Positions 56,818-64,000 of a stretch of 64,000 bases of DNA are shown here, one piece after another; within the stretch, counting starts at the first letter, position 1, and each line of letters begins with the position of its first letter. Location: NCBI RefSeq assembly GCF_023100905.1, contig NZ_CP064686.1, positions 2,914,001 to 2,978,000 of the forward strand. The letters are read 5' to 3'. A program made the translations under genes and the position numbers. Below the pieces are notes generated by a model. The model was not told the origin of the DNA, did not search any database, and saw nothing but the letters and a program-made list of their open reading frames with translations. Origin of the DNA: Bradyrhizobium sp. 4 (GTDB taxonomy: Bacteria; Pseudomonadota; Alphaproteobacteria; Rhizobiales; Xanthobacteraceae).

Positions 56818-57994
56818 GGCCTCCCCAGATCAGTGCCAATGTGCCGCAGAGGGCGAGGCACGCCAAGGCGAAGAAGGCGGCACCGAGACTGGCTGCGCCG
56901 TCCAGGAGCGACACCAGTGCCGGTGCTGCCAAGAGGCCGGCGTAGGATGCTGTCAGCACCGCGCCGGTGGTTTCGCCGATCCTGTCCTGCGGCGCGAGGC
57001 GGGCGATCTCGGCCACGAAGACACCGTTCCAGCCCGAGGCGGTCAGGCCGAACAGAGTTGCAATCGCAAACTGGCCCGTCCGTCCGAGCGATGCGCCATC
57101 GAGACCCAGCAGCGCGGCGCAGAAAGTCATGCCGAGGCCGATGACGACGAGAACTCCGCGTGAGGCGTTGAGGCGCATTGCGACGAGGCCCCAGCCGAGC
57201 CGGCCGACCAGCCCGCCGGCCTGGGCGCAGGCGAGCGCCATACCGGCCTCGACATGGCTGAGGCCGAGTTCGCGGGTGCCGAGCGTGACGAAGACCGTAT
57301 TGAGCGACACCTGCATTGCGCTGAACGGCATCGAGGCCAGCGCCAGCATTCCGATGCGTCGATCCGCGGTCACCAATGCCAGCCGCATGCGAAGGCCAAG
57401 CTGTGGCTGTGGAATGACCTTGGCGGCGTAAGCCGGCCGCAAGCACTCGAACCACGCTATCGCCAGCAGCGCACAGGCACCCACGGCGGCATAGCACCAG
57501 GCGGGCCCGAGCGAGATTGCGATCGCGGGCAGAACCAGCGAGCCGCAGACGGCGCCGATCTGGTTTCCGGTCTGGCGAACCGAGAACACGAACGCGCGCC
57601 GCTCGGTCGTCACGAGCCGCGCCAGCAGCGCCGCGCTTGCGGGCGTCTCCGGTCCGAAGGCGAGGCCAAGACAGAGGCCGGCTGCGAGCAGGGCCGCCGT
57701 CGAGCCGAGCGAAGCCAGCGCCATGCTGGCGATGATCGCCGCCGCGCAGAGGCTCGCGATCCGCAGCGAGCCCAAGCGGGCGATGAACCCGCCGCCCCAG
57801 AACGAGGCGGGAATGCCGACCGCGAACACGGCGCAGGAGAACATCGAGAGCTGCCAGACTTCGATCTGGGCGCGCGGTGCCACCACGCCCGGCGCGAACA
57901 GAGCCAGCGCCACCAGCGCCTGCAGTGAGGTCATGGCGCCAAGCGCCGGCAGCAATGCCGGCGCTGGTCGAACGGCCGTGTTTGCGTCTACCAT
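56798..57994 (-). CDS. MFS transporter
   Basis: This 398-residue inner-membrane protein has about 12 hydrophobic segments. Typical MFS features are PASFWGGGFIARLGSLRIAS (loop 2-3, about 57-76), GLAFGPETPASAALLARLV and a charged loop between helices 6 and 7 (PQPQLGLRMRLALVTADRR). It probably exports or imports the substrate or product of the co-transcribed amidase. Its start is 26 bp from the divergent transthyretin-like gene. Confidence 0.88.
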   Translation of the reverse strand: MVDANTAVRPAPALLPALGAMTSLQALVALALFAPGVVAPRAQIEVWQLSMFSCAVFAVGIPASFWGGGFIARLGSLRIASLCAAAIIASMALASLGSTAALLAAGLCLGLAFGPETPASAALLARLVTTERRAFVFSVRQTGNQIGAVCGSLVLPAIAISLGPAWCYAAVGACALLAIAWFECLRPAYAAKVIPQPQLGLRMRLALVTADRRIGMLALASMPFSAMQVSLNTVFVTLGTRELGLSHVEAGMALACAQAGGLVGRLGWGLVAMRLNASRGVLVVIGLGMTFCAALLGLDGASLGRTGQFAIATLFGLTASGWNGVFVAEIARLAPQDRIGETTGAVLTASYAGLLAAPALVSLLDGAASLGAAFFALACLALCGTLALIWGGHDNPKK

Positions 57995-58020
57995 GGTGCT
58001 GCGCTCACGGGAGGAACATT

Positions 58021-58356
58021 GTGGCAGGCGGTATTTCCATTCACGCGGTCGATGTGGCGAGCGGACGTCCGGCGCAGGGTCTGCGTGTCGAGATCTGGCG
58101 GATCGATCCGGACTCGTTGCGCGTCGCCGACGGTCGGCTTGGTGCCAACGGCGTGCTCGATCATCCCGTTGCGCAGGGCGCGGGCGTGACGGCAGGCGAG
58201 TACGAGGTCCTGTTTCATCTCGGCGAGTTCTTTGGCGAGCGCGAGGAGTTCCTTACGGTGACGCCGTTCCGCTTTCGCATCAAGGATGTCGACGAGCATT
58301 TTCATCTACCGCTGAAATTCACGCGCTGGGGCTATTCGCTGTTCCGCGGCGCTTGA
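58021..58356 (+). CDS. Transthyretin-like protein (degenerate hydroxyisourate hydrolase)
   Basis: This 111-residue protein starts at GTG 58021 behind GGGAGGAACATT and has the full transthyretin fold: ISIHAVDVASGRPAQGLRVEIW at the N-terminus, GEYEVLFHLGEFFG in the middle and DEHFHLPLKFTRWGYSLFRGA at the end. Compared with E. coli HiuH, the two active-site His are kept (IHAVD; HFH), but Arg of the DGR motif is Val (NGV) and the terminal YRGS is FRGA, losing Ser. Both changes hit catalytic residues, so urate-pathway activity is doubtful. It may act on another ring or be a binding protein. Confidence 0.82.
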   Translation: MAGGISIHAVDVASGRPAQGLRVEIWRIDPDSLRVADGRLGANGVLDHPVAQGAGVTAGEYEVLFHLGEFFGEREEFLTVTPFRFRIKDVDEHFHLPLKFTRWGYSLFRGA

Positions 58357-59172
58357 TCAGTTGGTTAGCCGCCGCGACAGTCCCGTGACACGCTCCATGA
58401 TCGCGACCAGCGCTACGGTTGCGATGATCAGCACGCCCGACAGCGCGGCGATGGTGACGTCGAGCTTGCCCTCGAGGTCCTGCCACATCCGAATCGGCAG
58501 CATGTCGGTGGCGGCATCACGCAGGAACAGCGACACCGGCACGTTGTCGAAGGACGACATGAAGGCGATGAAAGCGCCCGCAATGATGCCCGGCCGGATC
58601 AGCGGCAGCACAATCCTCCGGAACGTGTAAAGCCGACTCGCGCCAAGGACCGCCGAGCTTTCGAGCAGGGTCGGCTCCAGCTGAGCGAGCGCGGCAATCG
58701 TGTTGCGCACCACATAGGGGACGCAGACGACGGTGTGGCCAATCACCAATGTCAGCGGCGACACTGGCAATCCGACCAACGAGAACAGCATCAACGCGGC
58801 CAGGCCGAAGGCCAGCGCCGGCAGCACCAGCGGCGACATGAAGAGGGAATCGAGCAGCCGGGCCGACAGCCTCGGCGAGCGCGAGATCGCGAGCGCGGCG
58901 GCAACGCCGAGCACCACCGACAGGCCCGTCGCCCACAGTGCCACGATGAGGCTGTTCTTGGCTGCGAAGTGCAGCTGCCAGGCGTTCCACAATTCGGCGT
59001 ACCAGCGCAGCGAATAGCCCGGCGGCGGAAAACGCAGCGAGAAGCCGCTGGTGAAGGAGACGATCAACACCACCAGCGACGGCGCGATGATGATGATCAG
59101 CGCGATCACGGCGATCAGGCTCATGACCAGCTCGAAACTGAACGCCTCCAGAGTACGCTTGCGCCGGCTCAT
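58357..59172 (-). CDS. ABC transporter permease, PotC type
   Basis: This 271-residue permease starts MSRRKRTLEAFSFELVM at 59172 (TGATG overlap with the PotB gene). It has six helices and the EAA loop LLESSAVLGASRLYTFRRIVLP (about 183-204). It belongs to the spermidine/putrescine/Fe(III)-type permease family. Its stop is directly adjacent to that of the convergent transthyretin-like gene, with no gap. Confidence 0.9.
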   Translation of the reverse strand: MSRRKRTLEAFSFELVMSLIAVIALIIIIAPSLVVLIVSFTSGFSLRFPPPGYSLRWYAELWNAWQLHFAAKNSLIVALWATGLSVVLGVAAALAISRSPRLSARLLDSLFMSPLVLPALAFGLAALMLFSLVGLPVSPLTLVIGHTVVCVPYVVRNTIAALAQLEPTLLESSAVLGASRLYTFRRIVLPLIRPGIIAGAFIAFMSSFDNVPVSLFLRDAATDMLPIRMWQDLEGKLDVTIAALSGVLIIATVALVAIMERVTGLSRRLTN

Positions 59173-60035
59173 CACGCACCTCCATAGCCGCGCGACAGGC
59201 GGCCGAGTGTGGTGAAGACGGAAACGACCGCGAGCACGGCCAGCAAAAAGATGATCGAGATTGCGGAGGCAAACGGCCAGTTCTGCAGCGTCGAGGCCTG
59301 CTGATAGAGATACATCGGCATGAACAGCATCTGGCCGCCGCCGATCAGCGACTGGGTTATAAAGGCCGTGATTGCGGCGGCGTAGGTCAGTGTGCAACCA
59401 GCGATCACGCCGGGCAGCGACAGCGGCAGCACGATCTTGAAGAAGGTGCGCCAGCTTCCGGCGCCGAGCGAGCAGGAGGCATCGTCGAGATTGGAATCGA
59501 TCCGGCCGAGCGCGGTGATCAGCGGCAACGTCATCAGCGGCATCTGCACTTGCGCCAGCGCGATCACCACGCCGAACTGGGTGTAGAGCAGCTTCAAGGG
59601 CGAATTGATGATGCCAAGCGATTGCAGCGTCGCGTTGATAATGCCTTGGCGGCCCAGAATGACGATCCAGGCGAAGGTGCGCACCACGACGCTGGTCAGG
59701 AGCGGTAGTAGCACGATCAGGATAATGATGGTCTGAAGCCGCGGCCCGACCCGCTGGTAGAGCCAGGCGATGGGAAAGCCGAGCACCAGGCAGACGGCTG
59801 TCACCTCCGCCCCGAGCAGCAGCGTCGAGCCGAGCACGCTGAGGCTGAAGGGGTCGGTGAGGAAGTGCAAATATTGGCCGAGCCCCCAATGGAGCGCGGC
59901 CGTGTCGTTGTGGAGCGAGAGCCAAAGCAGTTGCAGCAGCGGCGCCAAGAAGAAGACCAGGAAGAACAGCGCCAGCGGCACTGCCAATCCCATCCCGTGG
60001 GAGGTCACGTCCCGTGGTGCCGGTGCTGCGCCCAT
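59172..60035 (-). CDS. ABC transporter permease, PotB type
   Basis: This 287-residue permease has six helices and the conserved coupling loop LDDASCSLGAGSWRTFFKIVLP (about 198-219). N-terminal landmark GMGLAVPLALFFLVFFLAPL. It pairs with the PotC-type permease (1-bp overlap) to form the channel. It follows the binding-protein gene by 19 bp. Confidence 0.9.
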   Translation of the reverse strand: MGAAPAPRDVTSHGMGLAVPLALFFLVFFLAPLLQLLWLSLHNDTAALHWGLGQYLHFLTDPFSLSVLGSTLLLGAEVTAVCLVLGFPIAWLYQRVGPRLQTIIILIVLLPLLTSVVVRTFAWIVILGRQGIINATLQSLGIINSPLKLLYTQFGVVIALAQVQMPLMTLPLITALGRIDSNLDDASCSLGAGSWRTFFKIVLPLSLPGVIAGCTLTYAAAITAFITQSLIGGGQMLFMPMYLYQQASTLQNWPFASAISIIFLLAVLAVVSVFTTLGRLSRGYGGA

Positions 60036-60054
60036 CGTCGGATCCCTAAAGCTC

Positions 60055-61101
60055 TTAGATCTTGATCTCGCGGTTGAAACGCTCGATCCAGGCCGAGCGC
60101 TGCTCGTTGATCTTCTTCCAGTCCTGGAACACGAATTTCTGCTTCAGCTCGGCGGTGTCCTTGGCGAGCACGCGCGCAATCTCGCCGCCCATCGTCACCT
60201 TGGAATTGGTCGGCACGATCAGATAGGGCGGGTTCATCAGCGTGGTCTGCACCTCGGGAGTCAACGACGCCTCGATCAGCTTGAAGGCGAGCTCGCGGTT
60301 GGGCGAGTTCTTGACGATGTGGATCGTGGTCTTGAAGGCGATGGCACCTTCCTTCGGGGCAACGAACTCGACCGGCACGCCGCGCGCTTTCAGGATCTGG
60401 ATGGCGTTGAAATTGCCGGGCGAGATGTCGATCTGGCCCTGCTGGAACAGGGTGGCGAGCGCGCCGGGATTGGCCGCGACCGCGGCGAGATTGGGCTTCA
60501 GCTCCTCGATCGCCTTGAAGCCGGGATCGACATTGGCTTCCGAGCCGCCGCGCATCTTGGCGATCTCGACCAGCCAGCCGGTCCCGAGCGTCGAGTTAAG
60601 ATTGGTGATGCCGACGCGGCCCTTGAACTCGGACTTCCACAGATCGGCCCATGAGGTCGGCGGCGTCTTGACCGCCTCCGGATTGTAGGTGAGGCCGACG
60701 ACCTGGAAGAACGGGGCGGGGCCCATCGGCTCCTGTGCCTCGGCGATGAGGTCCTTGTAATAGGCGCTCTTCTCGACCGGATAGGGCTCAACCAGGTCCT
60801 GGCCGATCGCGACCAGGGCGGGGCCGGGATCGTGCAGCATGACGTCGATCGGCGGATTGGCCTTGGCGGCGTTCACCTTGGCGATCTGGTCGACCGAGAG
60901 CATGGGATCGAGCACCATTGCGGCGTCCGCGTTGGCCTTGCGGAACGCCGGCACCAGCACGGCCTTGTGCGCCTCCTCCCAGCTTCCGGTGAAGGTCGCA
61001 AACACTAGCGGGCGGGCCTGGGCATAGCTCAATCCGGGAAACGCCTTCATGGCCCCGAGTGTGAGTGCGGTCGTTATCAGGCTTCGGCGGTTCATGATCA
61101 T
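60055..61101 (-). CDS. ABC transporter substrate-binding protein, PotD/Fbp type
   Basis: This 348-residue binding protein starts MIMNRRSLITTALTLGAMKAF at ATG 61101, with GGGAG upstream. NRRSL plus a hydrophobic stretch looks like a Tat signal in part (one Arg pair). The mature protein is SBP_bac_8-like: PLVFATFTGSWEEAHKAVLVPAF (about 35-57), NAAKANPPIDVMLHDPGPA, and GFKAIEELKPN. It delivers the ligand to the PotBC-type permeases. Spacing to potA-like gene is 30 bp. Confidence 0.9.
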   Translation of the reverse strand: MIMNRRSLITTALTLGAMKAFPGLSYAQARPLVFATFTGSWEEAHKAVLVPAFRKANADAAMVLDPMLSVDQIAKVNAAKANPPIDVMLHDPGPALVAIGQDLVEPYPVEKSAYYKDLIAEAQEPMGPAPFFQVVGLTYNPEAVKTPPTSWADLWKSEFKGRVGITNLNSTLGTGWLVEIAKMRGGSEANVDPGFKAIEELKPNLAAVAANPGALATLFQQGQIDISPGNFNAIQILKARGVPVEFVAPKEGAIAFKTTIHIVKNSPNRELAFKLIEASLTPEVQTTLMNPPYLIVPTNSKVTMGGEIARVLAKDTAELKQKFVFQDWKKINEQRSAWIERFNREIKI

Positions 61102-61131
61102 GGTCGAACTCCCTCTGGACAAAAACTGGAT

Positions 61132-62226
61132 CTAAAGCGTTGCAGGAAAAGCGTTGGCGAGCGACGGGGCGAGTGGCGCGAGGCGCACCGCGGCGCCGCT
61201 CCCCAGCGTGCGCGTCTCGCCGATGCGCGCCTGTGAGATCTTGACGCTGGAGCCGTCGGCGGTGGTGATCTCGTGCACGACGGTGGCCCCGAGCGGCAGC
61301 GACATGCCGACCACTCCGGCAAAGCCGGTCTCGTCACCGACGAATTGCAGATGCTCGGGGCGGATACAGACGGTGACGCGGCCGCCTTCGGCAAACGCGC
61401 CACCCGCCGGCCGCGCGATGATCTCAGCGCCAGCATCGAGGCGGACTTTGGCGGCCGTCCGGTCCGCCGAGACGACCACGCCGGGCATGCAGTTGCTGGC
61501 GCCGACGAACGTGTTCACGAACAGCGTCTGCGGCCGGTCGTAGACGTCGGACGGCGATCCGAACTGCTCGAGCTTGCCGTGGCTCAGCACCGCGACGCGG
61601 TCAGCCATCGACAGCGCTTCTTCCTGGTCATGGGTCACGATCACCGTGGTGATGCCGGAGACGCGCTGGAGCCGCTTGACCTCGATCTGCATGTCGAGCC
61701 GCAAATTCTTGTCGAGCGCGGCAAAGGGCTCGTCGAGCAACAGGATCGACGGCTTGATCGCAAGTGCGCGAGCGAGCGCCACGCGCTGCTGCTGGCCGCC
61801 GGAGAGCTGCCGTGGCAACCGTTCCGACATGGTCGGCAGTTGCACCAGATCCAGCAGGCGCTGCGCTTCGCGCTGGCGGGTCGTCTTGTCGATACCGCGC
61901 GCGGCAAGTCCGTAAGCGACGTTCTCGCCGATGCTGAGGTGGGGGAACAGTGCGTAGTTCTGGAACACAATGCCGACCGCGCGGCGGTTCGGCGGCAGCG
62001 CGTCGACGATGTCGTCGCCGATGATGATCCGTCCCTGGGTCTGCGCGATGAAGCCGGCGATGATGCGCAGCAGGGTGGTCTTGCCGCAGCCGGAGGGGCC
62101 GAGCAGGGCGACGATCTCGCCGCCCTTGATGTCGAGATTGATGTTCTCGACCGCGAGCGCGCCGCTCGGATAGCGGTGAGTGACGGCGTCGACGACGAGC
62201 GATCGGCCGCCTTGCACTTCAGCCAT
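61132..62226 (-). CDS. ABC transporter ATP-binding protein, PotA type
   Basis: This 364-residue ATPase starts MAEVQGGRSLVVDAV at 62226, behind GGGAGG. Walker A is GPSGCGKTTLLRIIAG, the signature LSGGQQQRVALARAL, Walker B SILLLDEPFAALD, and a C-terminal TOBE domain follows (about 280-355). It is the first gene of the four-gene importer operon and is divergent from the second amidase across 88 bp. A longer frame is shadow of the amidase. Confidence 0.93.
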   Translation of the reverse strand: MAEVQGGRSLVVDAVTHRYPSGALAVENINLDIKGGEIVALLGPSGCGKTTLLRIIAGFIAQTQGRIIIGDDIVDALPPNRRAVGIVFQNYALFPHLSIGENVAYGLAARGIDKTTRQREAQRLLDLVQLPTMSERLPRQLSGGQQQRVALARALAIKPSILLLDEPFAALDKNLRLDMQIEVKRLQRVSGITTVIVTHDQEEALSMADRVAVLSHGKLEQFGSPSDVYDRPQTLFVNTFVGASNCMPGVVVSADRTAAKVRLDAGAEIIARPAGGAFAEGGRVTVCIRPEHLQFVGDETGFAGVVGMSLPLGATVVHEITTADGSSVKISQARIGETRTLGSGAAVRLAPLAPSLANAFPATL

Positions 62227-62314
62227 GATGTTGCCTCCCGTTGCCCCAAAGCAGAAAGCAAGTCTCGTGCCCGCCGCGCTCGCCTTTCGATGCGAGGTTT
62301 GGCATGGTGGGGCG

Positions 62315-63706
62315 ATGACATCGGATCGATCGGTTTGCGACCTCACTGCCACAACCATTGCGCGCGCCATTGCGAAGGGCGAGCTGTCGTCGCGCGAGGT
62401 TGTCGAGGCGCATCTCGAACGGATTGCGCACCAAGACGTGCAATTGGCGGCGTTCGTGACCGTCGACGCGGACCGGGCTCGCCGTGCCGCGGATATCTGC
62501 GACGCCGCGCCCGCTCCGATCGGCGCGCTGCATGGGATGCCCGTCGGGATCAAGGATCTCACCGACACTGCGGGACTTGCGACCACCTACGGATCGGCTC
62601 TGTTTCGTGATCACGTTCCGGCCGAGGACGATCTCGTGGTCACGCGGCTGCGGCGCGCCGGCGCGATCATCTTGGGAAAGACCAACACGCCGGAATTCGG
62701 CTTCGGTGCGGTCTGCACCAACAAATTGTGCGGCCCGACCCGCAATCCGTTCGATTCCGCGCTGACCTCGGGCGGTTCGTCCGGCGGCTCCGCTGTCGCG
62801 GTCGCGGCTGGCATGGTGCCACTGGCGCACGGCACCGATTTCGGCGGCTCGGTGCGGACGCCCGCAAGCTTCTGCGGCGTCGCCTCGATCCGGCCGACGC
62901 CCGGTCGCATCCCGTCGCCGCATCGACCGCTCGGCTGGGACATGCTCGCCACCCACGGTTTTCTGGCCCGCGGTGTTGACGATCTCGAACTGGCGCTGTC
63001 GGTCTGTGCGGGGGGCGATGTGCGCGACCCGCTCTCGATGGGCGTCGTCAATGAAGATCGGCCGGTTGCAGGGCGTCCGCGGATCGCAGTGACGCCCGAT
63101 TTCGGTGTCGCGCCCGTGGCGCGCGAAGTCCGTGCGCGGTTCGCCGCGGCCTGCGAGGCGCTCGCGGCCGCTGCCGATGTGGTGCCGTCCGCGCCCGATT
63201 GCGGCGGTGCGATCGAGACATTCCGGACGCTGCGCGCCGCGCACATCGCCGACAGCTATGGCGAGCTGCTGAAAACGCGCCGCGTCGAGCTCACGCCCAC
63301 CGTGATCTGGAACATCGAGGCGGGCGCAAAGCTCTCCGCGGAGGATTATCTCAACGCCGAGCGTCGCCGCACCGCGATCTACCGCAGCTTTCGCGAGCTG
63401 TTCACCCGCGCCGATTTCCTGGTGGCGCCGGCGCCGTCCGTCTTGGCCTGGCCGAACGAAATCAGCGATGTCACCGCGATCGATGGCGCGGCGCTGGAGA
63501 CGCCGATCGACTATCTCGCTATCACTTTCATTGTGTCGCTGGTCGGTTTCCCGGTCCTGACCCTGCCGGCGCCGCGAGGGGAGAACGAGCTGCCGTTCGG
63601 CATCCAGATCATTGCCCCACCGCGATGCGAATCCCGCCTGTTTGCCTTCGGCCGTGCCATCGAGAACGAACTGGGTTTTTCGCATCGCTGGCCGAAGCTC
63701 CCCTAG
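62315..63706 (+). CDS. Amidase (amidase signature family), second copy
   Basis: This 463-residue enzyme starts MTSDRSVCDLTATTIARAI at ATG 62315. The triad is present: Lys in GMPVGIKDLTDTAG (about 82), TSGGSSGGSAVAVAAG (about 150-165), and GTDFGGSVRTPASFCG (nucleophile Ser about 178). It is a glutamyl-tRNA amidotransferase A-like amidase and probably degrades the compound taken in by the adjacent importer. The distance to the first amidase is 5.5 kb; the two are only moderately similar. Confidence 0.9.
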   Translation: MTSDRSVCDLTATTIARAIAKGELSSREVVEAHLERIAHQDVQLAAFVTVDADRARRAADICDAAPAPIGALHGMPVGIKDLTDTAGLATTYGSALFRDHVPAEDDLVVTRLRRAGAIILGKTNTPEFGFGAVCTNKLCGPTRNPFDSALTSGGSSGGSAVAVAAGMVPLAHGTDFGGSVRTPASFCGVASIRPTPGRIPSPHRPLGWDMLATHGFLARGVDDLELALSVCAGGDVRDPLSMGVVNEDRPVAGRPRIAVTPDFGVAPVAREVRARFAAACEALAAAADVVPSAPDCGGAIETFRTLRAAHIADSYGELLKTRRVELTPTVIWNIEAGAKLSAEDYLNAERRRTAIYRSFRELFTRADFLVAPAPSVLAWPNEISDVTAIDGAALETPIDYLAITFIVSLVGFPVLTLPAPRGENELPFGIQIIAPPRCESRLFAFGRAIENELGFSHRWPKLP

Positions 63707-64000
63707 CTGTCGCGATGCTCGAGCCGGGCGGCGAGCGCATCGGCAAGACCAAGGGTGGGTTTGGCGGCGGGCCGGCGGAACGTGCCTGCGGTTGCCTTGC
63801 GCATGCGTAGCGCCACCAGCGCCTCGGCTTGCTTCACTGCGGCGGCGACCTGATCGACGACAGGAACGGGGATCCGTTCGGCGACGCGCTCGGCAAGGCC
63901 CGAAAGTGGCGCGCCCGCGAAAATCAAAACATCGGCGTCGTTCTCGACGATCGCACGCTGAGCAAGTTCGACAAGCACATCTTCCTTCTCGGTGCCGACC
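63703..64000 (-). CDS. Asp/Glu/hydantoin racemase family protein (C-terminal part)
   Basis: The frame is open to the window edge, so the N-terminus is missing; 98 codons plus the stop are visible. VGTEKEDVLVELAQRAI, then DADVLIFAGAPLSGLAERVAER and IPVPVVDQVAAAVKQAEALV, are typical of the second half of hydantoin/Asp/Glu racemases. The usual catalytic Cys would be replaced here by the AGAPLSG segment, where many homologues have GCAGM; only the visible copy can be judged. Its stop overlaps that of the convergent amidase by 3 bp. Confidence 0.75.
   Translation of the reverse strand, partial: VGTEKEDVLVELAQRAIVENDADVLIFAGAPLSGLAERVAERIPVPVVDQVAAAVKQAEALVALRMRKATAGTFRRPAAKPTLGLADALAARLEHRDS

Noticed and set aside
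1..64000. CRISPR arrays, tRNA or rRNA genes, integrases, transposases, attachment-site repeats
   Set aside because: None recognised by reading: no regular spaced repeats, no tRNA-like arms in the intergenic gaps, and no recombinase motifs in any plausible protein.

Overview
The window is GC-rich alphaproteobacterial chromosome. It is most like Bradyrhizobium or a close relative (Nitrobacteraceae), judging by the Cox-type molybdenum hydroxylase genes, the FixK/FixJ-type regulators with TTGAT-N4-ATCAA boxes, an IalB-family protein and several short secreted proteins of a kind I recall from bradyrhizobia. The organism call is from recall, not from a search. I see no rRNA, tRNA, CRISPR array, IS element or phage gene.

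Region 1 (1-17.1 kb, all minus strand) is one metabolic block. In transcription order it has a branched-chain-amino-acid-type substrate-binding protein (LivK), an AraC-family regulator, LivH, LivM, LivG, then a LivF ATPase fused to a Tm-1-like (UPF0261) domain, a TIM-barrel 'phosphoenolpyruvate hydrolase-like' protein, a 967-residue flotillin, two SRPBCC proteins, and a three-part molybdenum hydroxylase (FAD, 2Fe-2S and Mo subunits) with MoxR and CoxE-like maturation proteins. The Mo subunit is split into two genes. The substrate is unknown. The block looks like import plus oxidation of an organic compound, with a membrane scaffold protein built in.

Region 2 (17.4-24.0 kb) is a peptide/opine-type ABC importer (OppF, D, C, B and a family-5 binding protein) with a divergent MurR/RpiR regulator.

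Region 3 (24.1-53.5 kb) looks like a low-oxygen and stress island. Perfect or one-mismatch FixK/FNR boxes lie about 60-80 bp upstream of at least nine start codons, and a cysteine-free FixK-type regulator is encoded inside the island. The contents are small secreted proteins (two frameshifted, one with a damaged tail), an Omp25/31-like beta-barrel, an AI-2E family permease, acetate kinase, a K+ channel, FixJ-like response regulators, two AspT-like antiporters (one in operon with an Orn/Lys/Arg-type decarboxylase), a SulP transporter, PPK2, a DUF3302/HlyD pair, a TAXI-type binding protein and a DUF3300/DUF2950 pair. The DUF3300 protein ends in an S74-type self-cleaving chaperone domain.

Region 4 (53.6-64.0 kb) has a MASE4-like sensor histidine kinase, then a catabolic block: two amidases, an MFS transporter, a transthyretin-like protein missing two hydroxyisourate hydrolase catalytic residues, a spermidine/putrescine-type ABC importer, and a partial Asp/Glu/hydantoin racemase. 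This block suggests uptake and hydrolysis of a ureide, hydantoin or amide compound.
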